This document shows positions 1-5,653 of a stretch of 5,653 bases of DNA, piece after piece. Position numbers and translations under genes: made by a program. The notes beneath the pieces are model-generated. The model was not told the origin of the DNA. It searched no databases and was given only the letters and a program-made list of their open reading frames with translations. Source of the stretch: Limnohabitans sp. (GTDB taxonomy: Bacteria > Pseudomonadota > Gammaproteobacteria > Burkholderiales > Burkholderiaceae_C); contig VEQI01000232.1 in the NCBI GenBank assembly GCA_018883305.1, positions 1-5,653 of the forward strand, in the 5' to 3' direction. Within the stretch, counting starts at the first letter, position 1; the number at the start of each line of letters is the position of its first letter.

Positions 1-1655
1 GGTATGTGCAACGCTACGCACCCATGCTGCGCGTGGCCGTGCCTTATGGTGAGATTGCTTCACGCCAGCTGCGCGTGATTGCGCGCATTGCACGCGAATA
101 CGATCAACCGGATGCAGCGCTGTTCCAGCGTGCACAACAAACCCAAGACCAGATCGGCGGCATTCAGGCGCCAGCCCTGGTCAAAGGCGTGGCCCACTTC
201 ACCACCCGTCATAACATTCAGTTCAACTGGATTCCCCTGGACAAGAGCGCTGATGTGATGGACCTGCTGGCCACGGTGGACATGCACGGCATTCAAACCA
301 GCGGCAACTGCATTCGAAACATCACCACCGATGAACTGGCTGGGGTGGCCCCCGATGAAGTGGCCGATCCCCGTCCCTTCGCCGAGATCATCCGCCAGTG
401 GAGCACGCTGCACCCCGAATTCGCTTTTTTGCCGCGCAAGTTCAAGATTGCCATCACAGGCGCCAAGGAAGATCGAGCCGCCACTGCCTGGCATGACGTG
501 GGCCTGCATCTGCATCGCAATGCCGAGCATCAGCTGGGCTTTCGCGTGCTGGTGGGTGGAGGCATGGGCCGAACGCCCATCACCGGCACCGTGGTGCGTG
601 AATTCCTGCCCTGGAACCAAATCCTCAACTACCTGGAAGCCGTGGTGCGGGTGTACAACCGGTGGGGACGCCGAGACAACCTGTACAAAGCCCGCATCAA
701 GATTCTGGTCAAGGCCGAGGGCCAGCGGTACGTGGACGAGGTGGAGGCCGAGTACCGCCGCATCCTGGACCAGGACGGCGCACCGCACCGCATCAGTGAC
801 GAGGTGCTGGCGCGTCACAGCGCGCATTTCGTCCCGCCGGCACTCACCTGCAACCGCAGCGATGCCGAGGAAAAAGTGGCTCGCATCCTGCGCGCTGCTG
901 CCGAGGACGATGTGGAGTTCGGTCGTTGGCTCCACACCAACGTCTCCGCGCACCAGAACCCGGATTTCCGTGCCGTCACGCTGTCGTTCAAGCGTCTGGG
1001 CCAAGCCCCTGGAGACGCCACGGCCGATCAACTCGACACCGCAGCCGATCTGGCCGACCAGTACTCTGCCAGCGAATTGCGCATCACCCATGAACAAAAC
1101 CTGGTTCTGCCCTGGGTGCGCTGCGACCAACTGCCCGAGCTGTGGCGCGCTGCACGCAAGCTGGGTCTGGCGCGTCCCAACATCGGGCTGGTGTCAGACA
1201 TCATCGCTTGCCCCGGGGGCGATTATTGCGATCTGGCCAATGCCCGGTCGCTGCCGCTGGCCGCCGCGATCCTGGAGCGCTTTCAGGACCTGGACGAACT
1301 CAATGACCTGGGCGAGATTGATCTGCACATCAGCGGTTGCATCAACTCCTGCGGTCATCATCACAGTGGGCATATTGGCATCCTGGGCGTCGACAAGGAC
1401 GGCAAGGAGTGGTACCAGGTCACCCTGGGTGGCTCGGATGGCTCCACCCTGAGTGGCCCCGCCCGTGCTGGCAAAGTGGTGGGCCCCTCCTTTGCGGCCG
1501 CTGAAGTGCTGGGCGTGATCGAGGCCGTCCTCGACACTTACGTGGCCCAGCGTCAAGACCAGGAAACTTTCCAGCAAACGCTCACCCGCGTGGGCTTCGA
1601 CACTTTCAAGGCTGCGGCCAACCAGGCCCGCCTGCAACCCATTGCGCACGCTTGA
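1..1655 (+). CDS. cysI: Sulfite reductase hemoprotein (nitrite/sulfite reductase family), 5'-partial
   Basis: This is the siroheme and 4Fe-4S enzyme that reduces sulfite to sulfide with six electrons, in the cytoplasm. The frame is open from the window edge (first whole codon at position 3) and the visible start matches internal family sequence (YVQRYAPMLRVAVPYG), so I infer that about 45-55 N-terminal residues lie upstream; the GTG at position 6 is not the start. Numbering from the codon at position 6, I see the family blocks FTTRHNIQFNW (65-75), TSGNCIRN (98-105), RKFKIAITG (144-152), RVLVGGGMGR (180-189) and YNRWGRRDN (217-225). The second half holds the cluster/siroheme ligands as C-x5-C (C402, C408) and C-x3-C (C445, C449). 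The sequence after the last cysteine is GHHHSGHIG, unlike the E. coli CysI version as I recall it. Family members include nitrite reductases, so the sulfite assignment rests on the cys neighbours. No CysJ partner is seen. Confidence 0.93.
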   Translation, partial: YVQRYAPMLRVAVPYGEIASRQLRVIARIAREYDQPDAALFQRAQQTQDQIGGIQAPALVKGVAHFTTRHNIQFNWIPLDKSADVMDLLATVDMHGIQTSGNCIRNITTDELAGVAPDEVADPRPFAEIIRQWSTLHPEFAFLPRKFKIAITGAKEDRAATAWHDVGLHLHRNAEHQLGFRVLVGGGMGRTPITGTVVREFLPWNQILNYLEAVVRVYNRWGRRDNLYKARIKILVKAEGQRYVDEVEAEYRRILDQDGAPHRISDEVLARHSAHFVPPALTCNRSDAEEKVARILRAAAEDDVEFGRWLHTNVSAHQNPDFRAVTLSFKRLGQAPGDATADQLDTAADLADQYSASELRITHEQNLVLPWVRCDQLPELWRAARKLGLARPNIGLVSDIIACPGGDYCDLANARSLPLAAAILERFQDLDELNDLGEIDLHISGCINSCGHHHSGHIGILGVDKDGKEWYQVTLGGSDGSTLSGPARAGKVVGPSFAAAEVLGVIEAVLDTYVAQRQDQETFQQTLTRVGFDTFKAAANQARLQPIAHA

Positions 1656-1659
1656 CATC

Positions 1660-2040
1660 ATGGAACTTCTGCTCGCCTCCCCTAACACCTCGGACGCTTC
1701 CGCCGATCCTCAGGTGCTGCGCATCGCCAACGATGTGGATCCCGCCACGTGCTCGCTGCAAGGCGTGACGCGCGTCGAATTGCATTTCCCCAAATTCGCC
1801 GATGGCCGCGCCTTCAGCCAGGCCGTGATTCTGCGGCGTCGACTGGGCTTTCAAGGTGACATTCGTGCCACCGGTGATGTGCTGATTGACCAGGTGCAGC
1901 AAATGTCACGCACCGGTTTCAGCAGTGCCGAGCTGCGCGCAGACCAATCCCTGGACAAAGCACGCGCCCAGTTGCAGCGCTTTCCCGACTTCTATCAAGG
2001 CGACGCCCACCAGGCTCGGCCTCGCTTTGCCCGGACCTGA
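1660..2040 (+). CDS. DUF934 family protein, sulfite-reduction associated
   Basis: This is a small soluble protein of 126 residues with no signal peptide or membrane segment. I recognise it as DUF934, a family regularly found beside cysI and cysH in proteobacteria and often annotated as a probable oxidoreductase of sulfite reduction; its biochemical role is not established. Family blocks seen are FPKFADGRAFSQA (43-55), GDIRATGDVLID (66-77), RTGF (84-87), LRADQS (92-97) and FYQGD (111-115). There is only one cysteine (C31) and no obvious cofactor motif. I chose the ATG at 1660, 4 nt after the cysI stop. A TTG at 1642 in the same frame would overlap cysI by 14 nt and adds only MRTLDI. No clear Shine-Dalgarno sequence precedes either start, so translation probably depends on coupling to cysI. 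The N-terminus before the conserved core is short, and family lengths vary there. Confidence 0.85.
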   Translation: MELLLASPNTSDASADPQVLRIANDVDPATCSLQGVTRVELHFPKFADGRAFSQAVILRRRLGFQGDIRATGDVLIDQVQQMSRTGFSSAELRADQSLDKARAQLQRFPDFYQGDAHQARPRFART

Positions 2041-2042
2041 CC

Positions 2043-2807
2043 ATGCGCCCCTCGCCTAAAGCCACCGAACAGCACGCCCGCCCCAGCGCCGACTATGCGG
2101 ACAAACTGGCGCGCACACGTGCCCTGTTGCGCACCAGTGTGACGGATTTCAGTCCCTTGAAGCAAGCCTCCAGTCTGGGCGCAGAGGATGTGGTGATCAC
2201 CCATCTGATCAATGCGTTGGCGCTGGATATTCCGGTGTTTGTGCTGGAAACCGGCGCACTGCACAACGAAACACTGGCGCTGCTGGAGCGCACCGAGGCC
2301 CATTCGCGCGCGCCCATTGAAGTCTTTCGCCCGGATCACCACGCGGTGATCCACTTTGTGCGTGAGCGCGGCCAGGACGCCATCTACCGCAGCATCGAGG
2401 AGCGAAAGACCTGCTGCGACATCCGCAAACTGGAACCCCTCAAGCGCGCCCTACAAGGCCAACGCGCCTGGATCACCGGACTGCGTCGTGAGCAATCCGC
2501 CAACCGTGGCGCCGTCGACCTGATTGACAAGAGTGAGTTGACCACGCAGGGGCGCATCAAGCTCAACCCCCTGGCCGACTGGACCTGGGGCGACGTGTGG
2601 CACTACATCGCTACCGAAGGCGTGGACTACAACCCGCTGCATGACGAGTTCTTTCCCAGCATCGGCTGTGCGCCCTGCACCCGAGCCATCTCGCTGGGCG
2701 AAGACTTCCGCGCCGGCCGCTGGTGGTGGGAAGACGAGGCCGCCAAAGAATGCGGCCTGCACGCCACGCACACCCCTGACAAGACCCCCGAGAAAGCCCC
2801 CGCATGA
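2043..2807 (+). CDS. cysH: Adenylyl-sulfate (APS) reductase, 4Fe-4S type
   Basis: A 254-residue cytoplasmic enzyme of the PAPS/APS reductase family that reduces activated sulfate to sulfite with thioredoxin or a similar thiol donor. The nucleotide-binding region is SSLGAEDVVITHLI (43-56), followed by VLETGALHNET (67-77). A CC pair at C124-C125 and a CxxC at C209-C212 are the four ligands of the 4Fe-4S cluster known in bacterial and plant-type APS reductases and absent from the E. coli PAPS reductase. The catalytic cysteine is C237 in ECGLH (236-240). WITGLRREQSANR (143-155) is the conserved substrate-binding block. I therefore infer APS as the main substrate (EC 1.8.4.10 rather than 1.8.4.8). 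The ATG lies 2 nt after the DUF934 stop, and the gene ends in an ATGA overlap with cysD. No strong ribosome binding site is seen, which fits translational coupling. Confidence 0.95.
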   Translation: MRPSPKATEQHARPSADYADKLARTRALLRTSVTDFSPLKQASSLGAEDVVITHLINALALDIPVFVLETGALHNETLALLERTEAHSRAPIEVFRPDHHAVIHFVRERGQDAIYRSIEERKTCCDIRKLEPLKRALQGQRAWITGLRREQSANRGAVDLIDKSELTTQGRIKLNPLADWTWGDVWHYIATEGVDYNPLHDEFFPSIGCAPCTRAISLGEDFRAGRWWWEDEAAKECGLHATHTPDKTPEKAPA

Positions 2808-3736
2808 ACGCCCGAGTCGACTCCGCCGTGCTGCATCACCTCAGCAGCGCCCACCTCGATGCCCTGGAAGAGGAAACCATCTACATCCTGCGCGAGGTGG
2901 CAGCCACCTTCGAACGCCCGGCCCTGCTGTTTTCAGGCGGCAAGGATTCGCTGGTGATGCTCAAGTGCGCGGAGAAAGCTTTCGGTGCGGGCCGTCTGCC
3001 TTACCCGCTGCTGATGATCGACACCGGCCACAATTTCCCGGAAGTCACAGAATTCCGCGATTACCGCGCGAAGCAACTGGGCGCCGAGCTCATCGTGCGC
3101 AGCGTGGAAGACTCGATGGCCCGTGGCACTGTGCGTCTGGCACATCCCGGTGAATCGCGCAACGTGCACCAGTCGGTCACCTTGCTGGAAGCCATCGAGG
3201 AATTCCGCTTTGATGCTCTGATTGGCGGCGCCCGTCGTGACGAGGAAAAAGCGCGCGCCAAGGAACGCATCTTCTCGCACCGCGACAGTTTTGGCCAATG
3301 GCAACCCAAGGCACAACGACCCGAGCTATGGTCCTTGTTCAACACGCGCCATCACCCGGGTGAGCATTTCCGCGTGTTCCCCATTTCCAACTGGACCGAG
3401 CTGGACGTGTGGCAATACATCGCCCGCGAACAGGTGGAACTGCCTTCCATTTACTACGCCCATCAGCGCCAGGTGATCGAGCGTCGAGGTTTGCTGGTGC
3501 CGGTGACCGAACTCACGCCCCCACGTGAGAATGAGCAGATTGTCACCCGTGAGGTGCGCTTCAGAACTGTGGGAGACATCACTTGCACCTGCCCGGTGCC
3601 CAGTAGCGCCGCCACCCCTGAAGCCATCGTGATTGAAACGCTGGCCGCCGAAGTCTCCGAGCGTGGCGCCACCCGCATGGATGACCAGACCTCGGAAGCC
3701 TCCATGGAAAAACGCAAAAAGGACGGGTACTTCTGA
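2804..3736 (+). CDS. cysD: Sulfate adenylyltransferase subunit 2 (small, catalytic)
   Basis: A 310-residue PP-loop enzyme, the catalytic subunit of ATP sulfurylase, which joins sulfate to the AMP part of ATP to give APS and pyrophosphate. It works with the GTPase CysN, encoded next. The PP-loop SGGKDS is at 44-49 and the family blocks LMIDTGHNFPEVTEFRD (70-86), GGARRDEEKARAKERIFS (141-158) and FPISNWTELDVWQYI (192-206) are present. The protein ends in the canonical DQTSEASMEKRKKDGYF (294-310), so it is complete, and its length is normal for the family. The ATG overlaps the cysH stop as ATGA, and a purine-rich GAGAAAG at 2790-2796, 7 nt upstream, can act as the ribosome binding site. Near the C-terminus it has a CTC pair (C261, C263) in VGDITCTCPV, where the E. 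coli protein, from memory, reads differently. Confidence 0.96.
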   Translation: MNARVDSAVLHHLSSAHLDALEEETIYILREVAATFERPALLFSGGKDSLVMLKCAEKAFGAGRLPYPLLMIDTGHNFPEVTEFRDYRAKQLGAELIVRSVEDSMARGTVRLAHPGESRNVHQSVTLLEAIEEFRFDALIGGARRDEEKARAKERIFSHRDSFGQWQPKAQRPELWSLFNTRHHPGEHFRVFPISNWTELDVWQYIAREQVELPSIYYAHQRQVIERRGLLVPVTELTPPRENEQIVTREVRFRTVGDITCTCPVPSSAATPEAIVIETLAAEVSERGATRMDDQTSEASMEKRKKDGYF

Positions 3737-5028
3737 TGTCCACCCTCGAACAACTTCTCACCCCCGCGCAGACTGCACCAGCCTTGCGTTTCATCACCTG
3801 TGGCTCAGTGGATGACGGCAAGAGCACCCTGATTGGCCGCCTGCTGGTGGACACCAAGGCGGTGTTGCAAGACCACCTGGCAGGTGTTCAACGCCAGGGC
3901 CAGACCGATCTGGCCTTGCTGACCGATGGCCTGAGTGCCGAACGCGAACAAGGCATCACCATCGACGTGGCCTACCGTTATTTCTCCACCGAGCAACGCA
4001 AATTCATCATCGGTGATGCGCCCGGCCATGAGCAGTACACACGCAACATGGTGACCGCCGCCTCCAGCGCCGATGCCGCCGTGGTGCTGGTGGATGCCAC
4101 CAAATTGCCCTGGCAGCAAGCGGGCCTGGCACTGTTGCCGCAGACACGTCGCCATGCCCTGCTGACGCACCTGTTACGCGTGCCATCCATCGTGTTTGCC
4201 ATCAATAAACTGGATGCGGTGGAAGACCCTGCCTTGGCTTTCCAGCACATCAGGCAATCACTGCAATTGTTTGCGCAAACCGCAGGCATCCAGACCCATG
4301 CCATCGTGCCGGTGTCGGCCCTCAAGGGTTGGAATGTGGTGGAGCGTCAACCGGACTGGTGCGGCTACCAGGGCCCCAGTCTGCTGGAGTTGCTGGAGCG
4401 CTTGCCCACCACGCCCAGCGACGATGCCCAGGTCATGACTTTTCCGGTGCAGTGGGTGGAAAAATTTCACGACGGCGCGCAAACGCACGAGGGCCGACGC
4501 GTGTTCTGGGGCCGTGTGGCCTCGGGCACGCTCAAGCCGGGTCAAGCCGTGCGTGTGTTTCCCAGCGGTCAAACAGCCATCGTCTCACGCGTCATGACCG
4601 CCACGCGCGAGCACCGCGACGAACTCAGCGGTCACAGCGGCGGTGTGGTGCTGGACCGCGAGGTCGATGTCTCACGCGGCGACTGGCTGGTGACTGAAGA
4701 CAGTGGCCTGGAAGGCCAACGCGAGTTGCAAGTCACCCTGGCCTGGATGGATGATCAGCCGCTGGTAGCCGGACGTGTCTATTGGGCCTTGCAGGGTCAT
4801 CGCTGGGTCAAGGCTCGTGTGAAGGCCGTCGTGCACCAGCTCGACATCCACACCTTGGCTGAACAAGACGCCCAACAACTGGAGGCCAATGCCATCGGCC
4901 ATGTCACCCTGAGCCTGCAAGAGCCTTTGCTGACCCGTCCCTACCTGGAATCCCGGGTCCTGGGCGCCCTGGTCCTGGTGGACACGGCGTCACACGCTAC
5001 CGCAGGCGCAGCCCTGGTTCGCGCCTGA
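3736..5028 (+). CDS. cysN: Sulfate adenylyltransferase subunit 1 (GTPase)
   Basis: A 430-residue EF-Tu-like GTPase, the regulatory subunit of ATP sulfurylase; GTP hydrolysis drives the unfavourable formation of APS by CysD. The GTPase motifs are all visible: G1 GSVDDGKS (23-30), G2 region EREQGITID (69-77), G3 DAPGH (94-98), G4 NKLD (157-160) and G5 SALKG (194-198). Two beta-barrel domains follow, from about residue 232. The protein ends after the second barrel, so no APS kinase (CysC) domain is fused, unlike CysNC proteins. Between the G3 and G4 motifs, at about 123-135, there seems to be an insertion of some 8-9 residues compared with E. coli CysN as I remember it. The ATG shares one base with the cysD stop (TGATG). 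AAGGA at 3719-3723 is a likely ribosome binding site, with a rather long 12-nt spacing. This is the last gene of the cys cluster. Confidence 0.96.
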   Translation: MSTLEQLLTPAQTAPALRFITCGSVDDGKSTLIGRLLVDTKAVLQDHLAGVQRQGQTDLALLTDGLSAEREQGITIDVAYRYFSTEQRKFIIGDAPGHEQYTRNMVTAASSADAAVVLVDATKLPWQQAGLALLPQTRRHALLTHLLRVPSIVFAINKLDAVEDPALAFQHIRQSLQLFAQTAGIQTHAIVPVSALKGWNVVERQPDWCGYQGPSLLELLERLPTTPSDDAQVMTFPVQWVEKFHDGAQTHEGRRVFWGRVASGTLKPGQAVRVFPSGQTAIVSRVMTATREHRDELSGHSGGVVLDREVDVSRGDWLVTEDSGLEGQRELQVTLAWMDDQPLVAGRVYWALQGHRWVKARVKAVVHQLDIHTLAEQDAQQLEANAIGHVTLSLQEPLLTRPYLESRVLGALVLVDTASHATAGAALVRA

Positions 5029-5039
5029 AATCCACACGT

Positions 5040-5062
5040 GGCGGCCGGACAATCCGGCAGCC
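5040..5062 (+). terminator. Imperfect GC hairpin after cysN, possible weak terminator
   Basis: Starting 12 nt after the cysN stop, GCCGGA (5044-5049) pairs with TCCGGC (5053-5058) across a CAA loop. After a G/A mismatch the stem extends by three pairs (5040-5042 with 5060-5062). No T-run follows, so it is not a classical intrinsic terminator. It could protect the 3' end of the cys mRNA, slow polymerase, or be chance. It also overlaps where a -35 element of fdxA would lie. Confidence 0.3.
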
Positions 5063-5076
5063 CCAGGGTCATCCCG

Positions 5077-5082
5077 TAAAAT
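5077..5082 (+). promoter_or_regulatory. Possible sigma-70 -10 element for fdxA
   Basis: TAAAAT matches the TATAAT consensus at five of six positions and lies 35 nt before the fdxA ATG, so a transcript would have a leader of roughly 28 nt. The sequence at the expected -35 position (about 5054-5059, CCGGCA) is a poor match and lies in the hairpin. The box is in the only intergenic gap of the window, which makes a separate start of transcription here plausible. Nothing in the sequence shows which regulator might act. Confidence 0.35.
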
Positions 5083-5117
5083 GTCGGACTTGCCCTGATT
5101 AAACGCCTCACCACATC

Positions 5118-5444
5118 ATGACTCACGTTGTCACCGAAGCCTGTATCCGCTGCAAATACACCGATTGTGTGGACGTTTGTCCGGTGGACTGCTTCCGCGA
5201 GGGCCCCAACTTTCTCACCATCGATCCGGACGAATGCATCGACTGCGCCGTCTGCATCCCTGAGTGCCCGGTGAATGCCATCTATGCCGAAGAAGACGTT
5301 CCGCAAGACCAGCGTCACATGACCGCGCTCAACGCAGAACTGGCCCAGCTGGGCTGGCCCAGCATCACCAAGCGCAAGGCTCCGCTGCCCGACGCAGACG
5401 CCTGGAAAGACAAGACCGGCAAACTGTCGGAACTGCAGCGCTGA
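5118..5444 (+). CDS. fdxA: 7Fe ferredoxin (3Fe-4S/4Fe-4S), FdxA type
   Basis: A small acidic cytoplasmic electron carrier of 108 residues, the usual FdxA length. The cysteine pattern is that of Azotobacter vinelandii ferredoxin I shifted by one residue: C9, C17 and C50 are expected to bind the 3Fe-4S cluster, and C21, C40, C43 and C46 the 4Fe-4S cluster. C12 and C25 correspond to the two non-ligand cysteines of that protein. The replacement of a classical CxxCxxC by CxxCxxxxC at the first site is what marks the 3Fe-4S cluster. The C-terminal tail (PSITKRKAPLPDADAW, then KDKTGK) is also typical. The ATG at 5118 gives the canonical MTHVVTEACIRCKYTDC start. No Shine-Dalgarno sequence is seen before it. 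The gene follows cysN by 89 nt and precedes a probable ferredoxin reductase gene by 16 nt, which suggests a two-gene redox unit. Confidence 0.95.
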   Translation: MTHVVTEACIRCKYTDCVDVCPVDCFREGPNFLTIDPDECIDCAVCIPECPVNAIYAEEDVPQDQRHMTALNAELAQLGWPSITKRKAPLPDADAWKDKTGKLSELQR

Positions 5445-5460
5445 AGCGCCGCCTTGTGCC

Positions 5461-5653
5461 GTGATCCAGACCGATGCCCTGATCATCGGCGCCGGCCCGG
5501 TCGGGTTGTTTCAAGTCTTTGAGCTCGGCCTGCTGGCGTTGCGAGCGCATGTCGTGGATGTGTTGCCGTATGTGGGCGGCCAATGCATCGAGTTGTATGC
5601 CGACAAACCCATTTACGACATCCCCGGCTTGCCCCGCTGCACCGGTCGTGAAC
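5461..5653 (+). CDS. Ferredoxin-NADP+ reductase, thioredoxin-reductase-like, 3'-partial
   Basis: The first 64 codons of a FAD/NAD(P)-dependent oxidoreductase that runs off the window. From a GTG start the protein reads with the FAD-binding GAGPVG at 10-15 in a beta-alpha-beta fold beginning TDALIIGAGPVGLF, then the second strand AHVVDVLPYVGGQC (29-42) and the block ELYADKPIYDIPG (44-56). This resembles the ferredoxin-NADP+ reductases built on a thioredoxin-reductase scaffold (the type seen in many beta- and alphaproteobacteria and Bacillus), which move electrons between NADPH and ferredoxin. I chose GTG 5461 because it places the FAD motif at the usual distance from the N-terminus and because no other start codon occurs in frame between the end of fdxA and this site. 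No clear ribosome binding site is seen. The NADP-binding half lies outside the window, so a related flavoprotein cannot be excluded. Confidence 0.85.
   Translation, partial: MIQTDALIIGAGPVGLFQVFELGLLALRAHVVDVLPYVGGQCIELYADKPIYDIPGLPRCTGRE

Noticed and set aside
6..8. GTG as the start of cysI
   Set aside because: Family sequence continues upstream (in-frame Tyr codon at 3-5, matching YVQRYAPML), so the gene is cut by the window edge.
60..1130. Long minus-strand open frame (356 codons) opposite cysI
   Set aside because: It lies wholly opposite a well-recognised gene; its low-complexity, His/Gly/Val-rich translation fits no family I know, and long antisense frames are expected in GC-rich DNA.
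331..1452. Plus-strand open frame of 373 codons inside cysI
   Set aside because: Its Trp/Cys/Arg/Pro/Ser-rich translation is typical of an out-of-frame reading of GC-rich coding DNA, and cysI explains the region.
1642..1644. TTG as start of the DUF934 gene
   Set aside because: The ATG at 1660 is 4 nt after the cysI stop and is a stronger start codon; the extra six residues show no family similarity.
3736..5028. Fused CysNC (ATP sulfurylase GTPase plus APS kinase)
   Set aside because: The protein stops after the second beta-barrel; no second P-loop or APS kinase motif follows.
4941..5486. Minus-strand open frame of 181 codons across the cysN end, the gap and fdxA
   Set aside because: It is antisense to fdxA, whose cysteine pattern is unmistakable, and has no recognisable domain.
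1..5653. A hidden novel system such as a defence island, CRISPR array, insertion sequence or phage remnant
   Set aside because: All seven genes belong to recognisable metabolic or redox families, or a known conserved DUF, in a typical operon order; I saw no tandem repeats, inverted terminal repeats or transposase/integrase motifs.

Overview
The window looks like ordinary chromosomal housekeeping DNA from a GC-rich betaproteobacterium. It is most likely a member of the Burkholderiales and plausibly of the Comamonadaceae; this is inferred from protein style and gene order, not from a marker gene. All seven genes lie on the + strand and are tightly packed. I see no mobile element, CRISPR array, tRNA or rRNA.

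Positions 1-5028 hold a cysteine-biosynthesis (assimilatory sulfate reduction) operon in the order cysI (5' end cut off by the window), a DUF934 gene, cysH, cysD, cysN. The junctions are +4, +2, -4 and -1 nt, so a single transcript and translational coupling are likely. CysD and CysN form ATP sulfurylase, which makes APS (adenylyl sulfate). CysH carries the paired-cysteine iron-sulfur signature of an APS reductase and makes sulfite directly from APS. CysI is the siroheme/4Fe-4S reductase that takes sulfite to sulfide. CysN has no fused APS kinase and no cysC is present, which agrees with the APS route. No flavoprotein CysJ is present, so the electron donor of CysI is not obvious.

Positions 5029-5117 form the only real intergenic gap. 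It contains an imperfect GC hairpin and a TAAAAT box that may be the -10 element of the next unit.

Positions 5118-5653 hold fdxA, a 7Fe ferredoxin, followed after 16 nt by the first 64 codons of a GTG-started FAD/NAD(P) oxidoreductase that resembles the thioredoxin-reductase-like ferredoxin-NADP+ reductases. These two are natural redox partners. Because they follow a sulfite reductase operon with no CysJ, they are candidate electron suppliers to CysI, though this is a hypothesis only. I did not find a novel multi-gene system. The points most worth a second look are the electron supply question and the uncharacterised DUF934 protein.
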